64,000 bases of DNA from Solea solea (taxonomy: Eukaryota > Chordata > Actinopteri > Pleuronectiformes > Soleidae): NCBI RefSeq assembly GCF_958295425.1, contig NC_081137.1, positions 6,342,238 through 6,406,237 of the forward strand, in the 5' to 3' direction. Every line of letters starts with the position of its first letter. Within the stretch, counting starts at the first letter, position 1. Below, one piece after another: positions 1 to 11,577 of this stretch. The notes under the pieces are model-generated. The model worked only from the letters and a program-made list of their open reading frames with translations, had not been told where the DNA came from and made no database searches. The position numbers and the translations under genes are program-made.

Positions 1-2441
1 CAGAAATGTTTGATCAGAAATGTTTGATCGAAATAGTCAATTTCAGTTCAGTGTAGCACTTTAAGCACAAGCACTGTTTTATTTGGGAATGTTTTATTGT
101 GCTTAATGTTTTATTTTGCAATTTCAGCTCAGTGAAACACTTCAAACACCTTATTTTTCTTATGTCAATGTCCCTCAAATAAAGACAAGGATTTCTCAAT
201 ATCTTAATCTTGTTTGGAAATCATTCACGTTATATTAAAGTTATGGAGCCAGAAAGGTCTCCTTATGGCGTTAAAATTCGAGTGCACCTAAATTTTGTGC
301 CAGTGCACCTAAACAAAAAAGTAAGGCGCACTAGTGCAACCAATTCAAAATGTTAGTCTGGAGCCCTGCTCAGGAGGAAGAACCTACGAATACGGTTGTT
401 TTACTTGTATGGAATTTTCCTTTTTCTTTCCCCAAAGAGATTGTATAACAACAATGATGTGTTGCCAAATATATGCCATGTCAGTTTTTGAAAATGGAAG
501 TTTACAGACATAAACGCTCGCTGTGACTGCCAACTTGTGACAAAATATATACAGTTTATGCCCTCATTTCTAAAAGAAATTCATGCGAGTGAGGTAATGT
601 GGGTTGTAGACATGGTATGACACATAGACTGGAACACAGAGAGGCTCAAATGGTTAACATTTCATGTGAGGTGGATTTGGTGCGCTCTCAGATATTCTGC
701 ACAGGTGTGATCATGTCTCTATCAATAGTCTATTTTGTCTGTGCTCCAAAACAAGCAAATGTTACCAGTGCTGAAACTGGCAATTAACACAAGTTCAAAG
801 TCCTGTTTGAACAGATAATTAAAAAAAAAAAAAAAAAAAAGGTTATTGCATAAGTCATATTGTTGAAAAAGGTTACTAAAGATATTAGTCAATCAGCAGG
901 TGTATTTCTACTTTTTTAAACTCTATAAAGTTGAGAGGATTTGCGGGTTGTCTTAATCTGCTGGGATAATCAGCTTAATGAGTTAATTTTTAATGTTTTA
1001 TCAATATAAATAACATGCAAAGTATAGAATGAGTTTAAATGTCTTCTTTCAACTAAAATGTACCATGCACAAACAAATGTGACAGTATAATGGGGTTTTG
1101 CTGAGTTTGGAATATTTTGTTAAAGTTTCTTTATGTTCATATGGTAAATAATAATGAACTGAACCTTGAGGTACAATCCTCTTTTGCTGTTTTTCCATCA
1201 TGGTACGGTTTGGCACAGTTTGGAACGGTAAAGCCCTGGGTCAGGCTTGTTTTTCAACTGAGAGAAGGGTGTGCGCTGTGCCCGATGGCCTCATCCATGA
1301 GATACGCAGTGTGATGTCTTACCAGTGCAAGGGCAACAAAGGACAAACTCAAACGAGTCTAGCTCTACCCGGACTGTACCATTTTACTCTGGTACCCCAG
1401 CAGAATGGTCCCAAAAATTGAATGGATTAGGCCAGTTACTTTGGTACTATTTCTAATGGGTTATTACCAGCACCCTCAATAAACGCTAATTCTAGGGTAG
1501 CCCTGATTTTAATTTATTTTTTACATGTTAAACCACTATTTATTAAATGCTTACAATGTATTTTTAGATACAATTTAAAAAAAAAAAATAACACCATTTA
1601 AATACAACCTGGTTAAAACTGTTTTACAAAAAAAACTTGAAATGACCATATCCATGAACCAAACTTGACCTGAGCCAGGTCGGGTTCCATTGGGTCCCAA
1701 CGGGCTCGGGTCAGATATCCATTCTCCAACATGAACAGCCTGGGTTCTGTCTGTGAGATATAATTAGCAGACCAACTTCTTGGAAGCAGCAATCAGGACG
1801 CTGCCGCTTGGTAAAGTTTAGTGAAAGTGCCGAAAGCTGAAAAAAGCATGAAGCCGTCTTCCTGTGGGCTCTGATGAGGGGTAGAGAGAAAAGCACAGGA
1901 CAGCAGTAGATAGATGGTGAAAGAGGTGGACAGATAGATGAAGGAAGTATAAAGTACAGTATTGATTTTTTGTCTCCATCGGAGTCGGCCAGGATGCACA
2001 CTCTGCTGAGCCCCGGACTGAACGCTTCATTTTTCTGTCCGTCACTTACTTCAGCGGCTGCTAATGGCAGCTGACGCAAACGTCGTCCATCAGTATGCTC
2101 CGGCTCCGAGTCCAACGTTTGTCTGCTACTGTGGTTACAAAATGCACCCAATGCGAATAACTTAGGGATCAGATTGCCATTGTGAAATTTATACATCGGC
2201 TGTGTGTGTTCTCATGCATTATAGACATTATAACTGGCTGCTATTATGACTGGGTTATATTTGATCAGTCTGACTCTGGCTTTCCACAAAATCCTCCATT
2301 AAAAAGCACTTCCTCCTTTCTTTCTTTATGGTAACATACAAAAAGACTCACGTGTATGTTTTTAAAGTGTATATATATTAAAAACAATGAGCTACAAAGG
2401 CTTAATTTTCGTTACTTTTTTCTCCCCTTTCATGTTCTCAG
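1..2441. other. Upstream intronic/flanking DNA of gosr1; no exon seen
   Basis: No coding exon of the SNARE gene could be recognised here, so the N-terminal exons of gosr1 are probably left of the window. The stretch is AT-rich, with an A-run at about 821-840. The 486-bp minus-strand open frame at 1711-2196 has no family resemblance I know and looks like chance. Around 1195-1460 there is a transposon-like segment with GGTAC-type ends, described separately. Confidence 0.5.
1195..1460. mobile_element. Non-autonomous DNA-transposon-like relic
   Basis: A segment opens with TGGTACGGTTTGGCACAG and closes with TTGGTACTATTTCTAATGG, with GGTAC/GTACC motifs in both orientations. A related but diverged pattern (GTACC...AACTATCCCTAATGG) occurs at about 40676-40720, inside the aifm gene. 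Two separated copies with similar ends suggest a dispersed family. No transposase reading frame is visible. Family assignment is inference. Confidence 0.35.
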
Positions 2442-3903
2442 CTCCGATAGTCTTATTGACAATGCAATAAGGTAAGCTTTTATTGTTGCATTCACTCTCC
2501 TTTCCCTATTTTTTACTCTCACTCACTCAACACACGCAAGCATACACAGCACATTCTCACACTATTGGTCTTAACTTTCTTCTTTTCATGCGGTGACGCT
2601 GACTGTGCTCCTCTTCTAATCCCTTGTGCCTTCTTTCCTTACAGTATCGCCATGGCTACCAAAGAGAACATCACATTTCAGCGTGGAATGTTGAAGTCTA
2701 TTCAAACCAGGGTTACAACTTTGGCCAGTATCCTTTTTTATCATTTTTCTTCTTTACTTACTCTTTATAAAAACGTAAATGTACATCCATACTTAAATGC
2801 AACCATAAATCACATGATAACACATAAGCTGGGCATGTCAGTGTAAACAGGAAGTTGATTCTCTACTCTGCAATTGTTTGCTTATTTTCAGGGAATATTA
2901 CTATTTTAAAACAACAACAGTGAAAAGAAAGCGCAAGTATTTCTGTTGTGAGACAAACACAGATGATTCACAGATGATCGAGTCACGTGTGAAAAGAACC
3001 AATTAAGAAGTGAAAGGATTCAGTAGGGTTTATAAAATTCTCCAGTTTACACAAGTTCGTTTTCTATTTGTATTCTATTTCCCTCCATCTGAGAAAATAT
3101 AGTTATTTAATGATGATAGATAATCCAAGAAAACTGCTTAACTTCACTAACCAGTTATCAAACAACACACATTTTATTTCTGCACTTTAATGCAATTATC
3201 TACAGTCTTTAATAATTGTCTGATCAAAAAATAAAAACCAGCCAGTGTATCATACCAATCAATCGGCTTAAATTAATAATTGTTGTACCTAAGTCCTTGA
3301 AAGTGGCTGTTTTGAGTATATATTCTGATAAATATTTAATTTACCACCGCTGCAATGGGGTTGAAAAGGACTTGCTTTAATTTGACTTGAGAAAAGGTGC
3401 ATGAACTCTGATTTATGCATTCATTTCTTTCTTTTTTTTTTATTAACAAATATGTAGTAGTGTGGATGTTGCCTCGGTTTTGATTGAGCAGTTAATTCTC
3501 ATCGATTTGTCTCTGGGCAGAACTACCAACAGCACATACTGATGCTGAGCGGGGATAACAACTCCACTTACAGTGAAAGCTGGTATGACACAGTAGACTG
3601 TACCATTAGGATCCATTTATTCTGTTTTTTTTTTTGTTTTTTTTTCCTTTCCCTGGTTGCCTTAGAAGCCACTGATGTATTTTCCCTGCTGCTTTCTGCC
3701 TCTCACTCACTGCAAGGAAGGGAAAACCCTACTTGGATCTTAATTATTTTTCCTTCACCACACGTCCCCGCCCCTCAGATCGTTTCCCCACCATCAACAG
3801 CCTCATCCAGAAAATCAATTTGCGCAAGAGGCGTGACTCTCTAATTCTGGGTGGGGTGATCGGCGTCTGCACCATACTCCTGTTGCTCTACACTTTCCAC
3901 TGA
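2442..3903 (+). CDS. gosr1: Golgi SNAP receptor complex member 1 (GS28), 3' exons only
   Basis: Three C-terminal coding exons of the Golgi Qb-SNARE GS28/GOSR1, a tail-anchored protein of ER-Golgi and intra-Golgi vesicle fusion. Exon 2442-2471 (30 bp) encodes SDSLIDNAIS. Exon 2645-2727 encodes IAMATKENITFQRGMLKS, the C-terminal half of the SNARE motif. Exon 3779-3903 encodes the end of the helix (NSLIQKINLRKRRDSLILGG) and a hydrophobic membrane anchor ending in LLLLYTFH. Splice sites are AG/GT and phases agree (AG|T, A|AT). The sequence closely matches the vertebrate GOSR1 tail as I remember it. The rest of the gene (roughly 190 residues) lies outside the window. An AATAAA at 4217-4222 is the likely poly(A) signal. 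Confidence 0.93.
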
Positions 3904-4216
3904 CCATCCTTGACTTTCATCCAGAGCACAAAGATATATTTGTAGTAACTCAGTTTAACTGTTGCCAAGACCTTTTTTATACACATTTACACGATTCTTC
4001 TTCTATTGTTTGTCTTTCAAGACATTAAAATCAGGTCTTCATTAAAAGGTTTCAGCTCACTTAATGGAGGGGTTATTTATTTTCTGAATTATTTCAGCTG
4101 GGAGTTTTTATATTGCTGTTTAAACCTGTTGTAATTTTAAATCTTTATAAATTTATAAAGTAAAATAATTGTGTACTGTTCATGTTTTTTTGTATAGTAT
4201 CGTCAGTGCCTACTAA

Positions 4217-4222
4217 AATAAA
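4217..4222 (+). terminator. gosr1: gosr1 poly(A) signal
   Basis: AATAAA on the plus strand about 310 bp after the gosr1 stop codon. It is the first canonical hexamer seen downstream. The signal of the opposing trarg1 gene starts 40 bp further right, so the two 3' ends probably abut or overlap. Confidence 0.7.
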
Positions 4223-4262
4223 GATGATGAGCTCACGTTCAAGTTTGTCATGCTCATTCAAG

Positions 4263-4268
4263 TTTATT
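4263..4268 (-). terminator. trarg1: trarg1 poly(A) signal (candidate)
   Basis: TTTATT on the plus strand, read as AATAAA on the minus strand. It lies about 980 bp beyond the trarg1 stop codon. Another minus-strand AATAAA lies near 4697, so shorter 3' ends are possible. Confidence 0.5.
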
Positions 4269-5248
4269 TCAGACATGCAGAACTATGGCACAGTAAACCA
4301 GTCATACAGTATAAATGTATAAACATCAACATCAGAGTGCCAGGAACAGTGCATACAGTGGGGAATGAGACAACCCCCCCCTCCTCCTCCTCCCCTCTCA
4401 TTGTCTTGCAGTAATATTGTAAACATAACGAGGTGTAAAGATCCAGGCAGTTCAGTCCAAACAGGTTCATCTGTTCATTTTTATCATAGTAGCACGCAAA
4501 GCGAGATATCACACAGTGGCTGCAGTACGGCATATTTGTGTACATGTGTTTGTTTGTTTTTTTTTTTAAACTTGATGTAAACAGTGTATGAAATCAGTTT
4601 TTTTTTTGTTTTTTTTTCTAAGAGCCAAAAAAAAATGACATACCGAACACAAAGAGATTCAAATGTGGAGACAGACAGTGGCTGCACTACAGAGGATTTA
4701 TTTAACAGTCTTCACTCCCGTTCCATATGTTGTGGTTTTTGGGCTTTTTTCTAAGATACATTTTTTTAAGTCAGCTTTGCATCAATTGACTTATTTTGTT
4801 GTTGTTGTTGATGTTCTGATAATGGAAGTGTGAAGCCATTCAATCATCTGGGTGTCAGACAGCAGTGTGCGTCAGTGCACTACTAGTTTGGGCGACCAGT
4901 AGCTACACGTCCTCCCTGTCTGGTGATCGGGCAACGATGACTGTGCGCAGTCTTCACCTTCTTTTCGTTTGTTCCTGAGTTTGTGCGGTAAATGGACATG
5001 AGTGTTGCCAGAGAAAGAGAAACAGCCTGCGGTTTCTTTCCCCGTTTTGTTGTCCACAGCAGAAAAAGCAACAAGTTAAGAGTCTCTTTAGCTTGTTTTC
5101 TACTCAGTTGGTGTGCTTTTCTTCTCTCCTTCTTTTCAAAATGATAACCCTCCTCTTCCCCCGCTCTCTCTCTCTCTCTCTTGTGTACATATTTGGGACC
5201 AGGTGAAGTCAAAGGGAGTGTGTGCTGTGGCTCCCTCGGTCCCACACA

Positions 5249-6025
5249 TCACTGCTGGAGCTCTAAATACAAAGAGAGAAAGAAGAAGTGTGGTCACACA
5301 GCTTCACATTGAGCTTTAAATTGTGAGTGTGTGTTTGTTTGTGTATCCATTACCTATTGTAAACACTATGAATATGATGACAGCCACACCCAGCAGAATT
5401 GCCAGGCAGCTGAGCAGCATAGACAGACGCCCGTATTTCCTTGCTCCTTCAATATCTCCTGTGTGGAGAACAGACCTCGACTAATGGGGAAAGAAAATGG
5501 AAGTGAGTGATTAACAATGAATTATTTAACATGTGAAGCAAAAAAACAACAACAACAACAAGAACACCTGAAAAGTCCAAAAGCACAGGCAGATAATCTC
5601 AGTGTTTTAAGTCAACTCACCACGTTTGCATACCACAAGGCACACATGTTTAACGGCAGCGCGGGACAGAAGCAGGACAGCACCGCCAGCCAGAGATAAG
5701 TGGAGGGTAAGGAACCGGGCGGCACCGGGGAAGGCAGCGGGCCCAGGCTGAGCCGGGATGCCGACTTGGGTGGGGCTGCCAACTGCCCGACAGAGCCCGA
5801 CTTCAGCGGTGATCTGTGTCCGTTCTGGTCCGCGTCCAGGGAGCGGACGCTGCCTCGGATGTTGAGGGAGAAGGAGTCGGACGGTTTGATGTTGGTCTGC
5901 CCGGTAGGCTCCGTGGTCGCGGTGCTCAACAGCTTCTCCGTGTCGTGGAAGTCGGTGGGATTTGAAACTTCCCTCTCGCCAAGAGCGCTTTTCCCAAAGG
6001 CGGCATCGGTGTTGATAGCCATCAC
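5249..6025 (-). CDS. trarg1: Trafficking regulator of GLUT4 1 (TUSC5/dispanin family)
   Basis: Three coding exons: 5621-6025 (405 bp), 5354-5480 (127 bp) and 5249-5262 (last codons, ending ELQQ-stop). Phases 0 and 1 join cleanly to 181 residues; I recall human TRARG1 as about 177. The N-terminal ~110 residues are polar and Ser/Pro-rich. A dispanin/CD225 domain follows: first hydrophobic segment YLWLAVLSCFCPALPLNMC, loop SRSVLHTGDIEGARKYGRL, second hydrophobic segment LLSCLAILLGVAVIIFIVFT. The CFCP cysteines and the GDxxGARxxGR loop are the family hallmarks. In mammals the protein sits on GLUT4 vesicles in fat and muscle. The start could be M1 or M2 (MMAINTDAAF). PRRT2 and TMEM233 share the fold, but length and exon layout favour TRARG1. 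Confidence 0.78.
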
Positions 6026-6560
6026 GGAAAGATAAGAGAAGATGTCAAAGTCTCACGCCTCACACGGTTTTTTTTTTCGTGTCCGAGCGGCTTTTCCGAT
6101 GGATGGATGGAGATGCTGAAGAGCCTTCCTCCTTCAGAGCAGGTTCTCCATGGGGGGTCATCAGATTCAATAGGCTAAATTCAGAGAGGCAAATACCTTC
6201 AAGGCAAACTATTTAATTAAGCAGTCTAACTCCATCAAAATTTCTTATTGATGAGCAAGATGTTATTGATGTCCCAGTCCCTCTCACGTTTAGTTGGCGG
6301 TGAGTGTCCGGACGCGCTTCAACCTCACCCCCACCCTCCCTCACCCCCTCCCTTCTCTCTGTAAGCACTGAGGTATTACCGCATCTCTTACATCTCCATC
6401 ACGGCACATCCCCACTGTTGAGGCCTACTTATGCACCAGGCGAGGCTTGTGACAGTGCAAAAAAACACACACAACACTTCTAAAACCTCTCCTGCAGCGA
6501 ATGTGTGTGGTGCGTAAAAGCTCTCCATTTACGCGCGGAGGGCAGCGGCTCCATACGAAC
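6026..6560. promoter_or_regulatory. GC-rich 5' flank and probable promoter of trarg1
   Basis: Directly upstream of the trarg1 start (minus strand) the DNA is richer in G+C than its surroundings, with scattered CpG (for example ACGCGCGGAGG near 6531). No TATA box stands out. Promoter assignment is by position only. Confidence 0.35.
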
Positions 6561-6639
6561 CTCAGCCCCCCCACCCAGCTACTACCACAATAAACGGCTG
6601 AATTAATATTTGGCCCACTGTCTCTTGTTTGTTTGGTTT

Positions 6640-6640
<1 letters not shown>

Positions 6641-6676
<36 letters not shown>
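6641..6676. repeat. (CA)n microsatellite
   Basis: Uninterrupted CA dinucleotide run of about 17-18 units between trarg1 and the repeat-rich block. Confidence 0.9.
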
Positions 6677-6678
<2 letters not shown>

Positions 6679-6942
6679 AACAACAGTTAACACGACTATA
6701 ACAAGGAAATGATTCAGACAGATGCTTTTTGGGGGGTCCCACAAACTAATGTGAAATAAATTTCACCACATTTTAGTCTGGATTTGTGTGTTGTCTATCA
6801 TTGATATTATTTATATAAACTGATATATGGTCACAAATTATATTGTGGTTTGTGTGAATGATGAATGGTTTCCTTTTTTAAAGTGCCTGCCTTTTAAACC
6901 CTGCTTTAAGACACTAGTTCTTTATAAGCAGTCTTGTATAAA

Positions 6943-7305
6943 GTACCTTAATGGGATACTTGAGTAAAAGTACAAGTATCTCACCAGAAAATGACTTTGG
7001 TAGAAGTTGAAGTCATATTTTATACTTGTAGCAAAAATCTAAGTATATGACATTTACTGTGCTTAAGTTTTAGAAGTAAAAGTATTTTTAAAAAGTGAAT
7101 TCCTGGCTCTGCTAGTCATCAAGCAGCTCATCAAGACTAGAAAAGCTCTTTATCCAACTCTTTTATTTGGCAGTAACCAGTAACAAAGATAGAGGAAATG
7201 TGGTGGAGTAAAAGTTTCTACAAATATAAATACCAAAGCAAAGTGAATGTTGTACTTAAGTACAGTAACAAAGTATTTGTACTTTGTTAAATTACAACAC
7301 TGCAT
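6943..7305. mobile_element. hAT-like MITE
   Basis: The segment begins GGGATACTTGAGTAAAAGTA and ends GTACTTAAGTACAGTAACAA followed by AGTATTTGTACTTTG. These 'acttgagtaaaagtac / gtacttaagtacagtaac' ends are typical of a very common non-autonomous element family in teleosts. No coding capacity. Diverged relatives occur at about 36200-36330, 38460-38590, 38930-39030 and 43030-43130. The hAT assignment is from memory. Confidence 0.5.
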
Positions 7306-8414
7306 AGTGCTGTTTAATGTTATATATAAACAATGTAATTGTAATTTCATCATTTTCTTTGTCTAGAAGAGGAAAGGGAGTGTGAGAGAATCAAGAGGCG
7401 CACAACTATATATTTGATGATTAAGATCAATTATTTACAAATGAAAAAAGACATTTTCCTGATATTCACTTACATTTATGCTGGGCAATGAGAAGTGGCT
7501 GAAATCACACATAAAACTCAGAGAAGGGTATTATTGTTGTAATAATAGTAACGATAATAATACTTTTATTGATATAGCACCTTTAAAATCGCAAGAATAC
7601 AAACTGCTTTGACAGACAAAGCATGAGAAAAATTATACTTATGGACAGAGACAGAAACCGGACCACACAATGGCAAAAATCACCAAAATCAGGGGCAAAG
7701 ACTTTATGTTATACGTTTATGTTTTTAACTACAATCATGGCTCGTAAAAAAAAAAACACAAAAAACACTGCCACCAAAGATGTCAAATATAAGTAGCAAA
7801 GCCATGTAAACAGTACACAACCTCTGCCATACAGCTGCAACGTGCATCAGAAATATGAATTTAATTTAATAACAATAGTAATGTCCTGTAGACAGAATAT
7901 GTGATATGTTTGCATTTTGCTGATGGATCATCTCACCGCTGTCCAGCAGGGACATTTACACACAACAGTTTCAGTGTTCTGCAGCATTTAAAAGCCACAA
8001 GCTAAATATTGATTCATGCAGTAACAATCCCTTTGAACTATTGTTTTGATCGATCAATTTCTGTTTATGGTCGCTGCGTGTGTCCTGCAGGTAAACAAGT
8101 CATGTTGCTTGCCTCTTATAATATGGTGGGTGAATGTAGAAACAGATAAAAGGTTTTTTTAGTTTTTTTTTTTTCAGGTTGTGCATTTTTAAGTGTTCTC
8201 AGTTTTTATTTTAGTATTTAGTATTTTTAGTCCATTGTAAACATAAACTAAACTAAACCACTTGGTTGGAATTAGGGTTGAAAACTTCAAAAATGCATTG
8301 ATGAGGACTGATGTTGGTTTAAAAAATGTATACAATTTGTATAGCTTAATTTTTTTAATGAGCACATTTTGGTGCTCTCGGTGTGTTAATGTGAGTATTT
8401 TATGAAATATGACA
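7306..8414. other. Intergenic DNA without recognised genes
   Basis: AT-rich sequence with short homopolymers, for example T-runs near 8154-8175. The 78-codon minus-strand frame at 8189-8425 is low complexity and resembles no family I know. I see no gene here. Confidence 0.6.
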
Positions 8415-10376
8415 TTGCGTTTCATTGGCTCGTAGTCTGTCAGTGCGTTTCATTGGCTCATAGTCTGTCAGTGCGTTTCATTGACTCATAGTCTGTCAGT
8501 GCGTTTCATTGGCTCATAGTCTGTCAGTGCGTTTCATTGGCTCATAGTCTGTCAGTGCGTTTCATTGACTCATAGTCTGTCAGTGCGTTTCATTGACTCA
8601 TAGTCTGTCAGTGCGTTTCATTGGCTCATAGTCTGTCAGTGCGTTTCATTGGCTCGTAGTCTGTCAGTGCGTTTCATTGACTCGTAGTCTGTCAGTGCGT
8701 TTCATTGACTCGTAGTCTGTCAGTGCGTTTCATTGGCTCGTAGTCTGTCAGTGCGTTTCATTGGCTCGTAGTCTGTCAGTGCGTTTCATTGGCTCGTAGT
8801 CTGTCAGTGCGTTTCATTGGCTCGTAGTCTGTCAGTGCGTTTCATTGGCTCGTAGTCTGTCAGTGCGTTTCATTGGCTCGTAGTCTGCCAGTGCGTTTCA
8901 TTGGCTCGTAGTCTGCCAGTGCGTTTCATTGACTCGTAGTCTGCCAGTGCGTTTCATTGACTCGTAGTCTGTCAGTGCGTTTCATTGGCTCGTAGTCTGT
9001 CAGTGCGTTTCATTGACTCGTAGTCTGTCAGTGCGTTTCATTGGCTCGTAGTCTGTCAGTGCGTTTCATTGGCTCGTAGTCTGTCAGTGCGTTTCATTGG
9101 CTCGTAGTCTGTCAGTGCGTTTCATTGACTCGTAGTCTGTCAGTGCGTTTCATTGGCTCATAGTCTGTCAGTGCGTTTCATTGGCTCATAGTCTGTCAGT
9201 GCGTTTCATTGGCTCATAGTCTGTCAGTGCGTTTCATTGACTCATAGTCTGTCAGTGCGTTTCATTGACTCATAGTCTGCCAGTGCGTTTCATTGGCTCG
9301 TAGTCTGTCAGTGCGTTTCATTGGCTCGTAGTCTGCCAGTGCGTTTCATTGGCTCGTAGTCTGTCAGTGCGTTTCATTGACTCATAGTCTGTCAGTGCGT
9401 TTCATTGGCTCGTAGTCTGTCAGTGCGTTTCATTGACTCGTAGTCTGTCAGTGCGTTTCATTGACTCGTAGTCTGTCAGTGCGTTTCATTGACTCGTAGT
9501 CTGTCAGTGCGTTTCATTGACTCGTAGTCTGTCAGTGCGTTTCATTGACTCGTAGTCTGTCAGTGCGTTTCATTGACTCGTAGTCTGTCAGTGCGTTTCA
9601 TTGGCTCGTAGTCTGTCAGTGCGTTTCATTGGCTCGTAGTCTGTCAGTGCGTTTCATTGGCTCGTAGTCTGTCAGTGCGTTTCATTGGCTCGTAGTCTGT
9701 CAGTGCGTTTCATTGGCTCGTAGTCTGTCAGTGCGTTTCATTGGCTCGTAGTCTGTCAGTGCGTTTCATTGGCTCGTAGTCTGTCAGTGCGTTTCATTGG
9801 CTCATAGTCTGCCAGTGCGTTTCATTGGCTCATAGTCTGTCAGTGCGTTTCATTGGCTCATAGTCTGTCAGTGCGTTTCATTGGCTCGTAGTCTGTCAGT
9901 GCGTTTCATTGACTCGTAGTCTGTCAGTGCGTTTCATTGGCTCGTAGTCTGTCAGTGCGTTTCATTGGCTCGTAGTCTGTCAGTGCGTTTCATTGGCTCG
10001 TGGTCTGTCAGTGCGTTTCATTGGCTCATGGTCTGTCAGTGCGTTTCATTGGCTCATAGTCTGTCAGTGCGTTTCATTGGCTCATAGTCTGTCAGTGCGT
10101 TTCATTGGCTCGTAGTCTGTCAGTGCGTTTCATTGGCTCGTAGTCTGTCAGTGCGTTTCATTGGCTCGTAGTCTGTCAGTGCGTTTCATTGGCTCATAGT
10201 CTGCCAGTGCGTTTCATTGGCTCATGGTCTGTCAGTGCGTTTCATTGGCTCAAAGTCTGTCAGTGCGTTTCATTGGCTCATGGTCTGTCAGTGCGTTTCA
10301 TTGGCTCATAGTCTGTCAGTGCGTTTCATTGGCTCAAAGTCTGTCAGTGCGTTTCATTGGCTCATAGAGTTTCAAT
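8415..10376. repeat. 28-bp minisatellite, 69 full units plus one partial
   Basis: Each unit reads GTGCGTTTCATTGGCTC followed by GTAGTCTGTCA. The first unit starts at 8415 and the seventieth at 10347. That is exactly 69 x 28 bp, so there is no net insertion or deletion. The first unit begins TTGCG. The seventieth diverges after ...GGCTCATAG. Variation is almost all base substitution at a few sites: GGCTC/GACTC, TCGTAG/TCATAG (also TCATGG, TCAAAG) and GTCA/GCCA. The reverse strand of each GGCTC unit contains GAGCCAATGAAA, a CCAAT box. There are no spacers and no open frame. Confidence 0.97.
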
Positions 10377-10384
10377 GCACTGCG

Positions 10385-10557
10385 AGCCAATGACAGCTTG
10401 ACAGGTTTGAGTGGTTTGGCGCCATACAAGCTATAAACACCCATCATTACTCCTCAAAATGGGGTTGTGAGGAGATTTGGAGAGTGGGAGGAGAGCTGGA
10501 GATTTGGAGAGTGATTGTTATGGCGACACCGAGCAATAAACAGCGTTCAAAAGTTAG
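10385..10557 (+). promoter_or_regulatory. Promoter-like module next to the minisatellite
   Basis: Immediately right of the array are, in order, CCAAT (10387-10391, in GAGCCAATGACAG), TTTGGCGCC (10415-10423, E2F-like), TATAAA (10432-10437) and an ATG at 10520 in good context (TTATGGCG). The ATG opens 12 codons before a possible splice donor (AAGTTAG|GTATCT at 10557/10558). An AATAAA follows at 10867-10872. The order CCAAT-E2F-TATA-ATG resembles a cell-cycle promoter. I recognise no gene behind it. It could be a retrocopy, part of a transposon, or a non-coding transcript. Confidence 0.35.
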
Positions 10558-10879
10558 GTATCTCCTTTCCGGTGTGGTGTTTTGATCGCAGTATGGACAT
10601 ACAGCACTAGCAGTGATTAAGGTATTTTAAAGCTGCTATTGTTTCACAGATTTGTTGTTGAATGCTTTTATCTTAACACTTTGTTGTACATGTGTGCTGT
10701 GTCGGAAGGCTATGGGGTTGTGTGTATGCCTTACTGTAGGTATGATACATTTACATATAGCACAGACAATTGCATAAATAGTTTTGTGTTGTGAGATTTA
10801 TTAAGTTGGTGTCATGCTTGATTGGGCAATATTCGCTATGTGGCTGAGTTTATGGGTTTTATATACAATAAAAATGTGT

Positions 10880-11577
10880 TTTATTGATCTTTTTGAAATA
10901 TTCAACCTTGCCTAGTCAATTGGAATACCTGTTTCTGACTCCCCTTATTATTGTAACTGCAGTGTTATATGATGTGATGCCTGTATCAGATCATTATCAC
11001 TCCACTGTATGCAGGGTTTTATTTTGGCCTTTTCAAAATCATTAAATCATCTACATACTTTTGGCAGGAAAGTCTTTGCTAATTTTCAAGAAGTTGTGCG
11101 ATATTGACCAATTTTGTGTGTATTTCTAGATGTCTTGGATTAGAGGGGAGAAGAGACAACGAAAGTACATTGCAATGTCATGTCTATTGTGAAAGGTTTA
11201 AGGTGCATCTCTGCCTGAACAGGGACAGAAACTGTTTGTGCTTACCACACAATGAAATAAAAAGGCTGTTCGTAAAACAAAACAAAACAGAAAACCTACC
11301 TCAAGTGTTCTAAAATGCTTAATATTGTTGTCACAGAACTCAGGGATTTTATATACTGTCCAAGAAAATAATGACATTAAAGTACTTAAAACAATTCCAT
11401 TGAATATTAACCATGAATAGGATTTTTAGGTCACATTGCTTGCTTTGTGTTTTGGTTTAAATTTCAAAGTTCAAATTTGTGACTTTATAGAGGTGGTTTA
11501 CAAATAAAGCAACTGCAAATGCAACTTATCGTTATAATTACAATTTATGGTTAAAAATATTAAAATAGTTTTAAATT
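10880..11577. other. Intergenic DNA, nothing recognised
   Basis: AT-rich DNA with no conserved coding frame. The 69-codon plus-strand frame at 11104-11313 has no recognisable motif. Confidence 0.6.

Noticed and set aside
1711..2196. 161-codon minus-strand frame
   Set aside because: No domain, odd composition, starts in gosr1 intron-like DNA; chance frame.
8415..10376. CRISPR-like repeat array
   Set aside because: Units are contiguous 28-bp repeats without spacers and there are no cas genes; the genome is eukaryotic.
10520..10557. First coding exon of a known gene (MATPSNKQRSKV)
   Set aside because: Only 12 codons, no recognisable continuation, and read-through stops soon; kept only as a promoter-like module.
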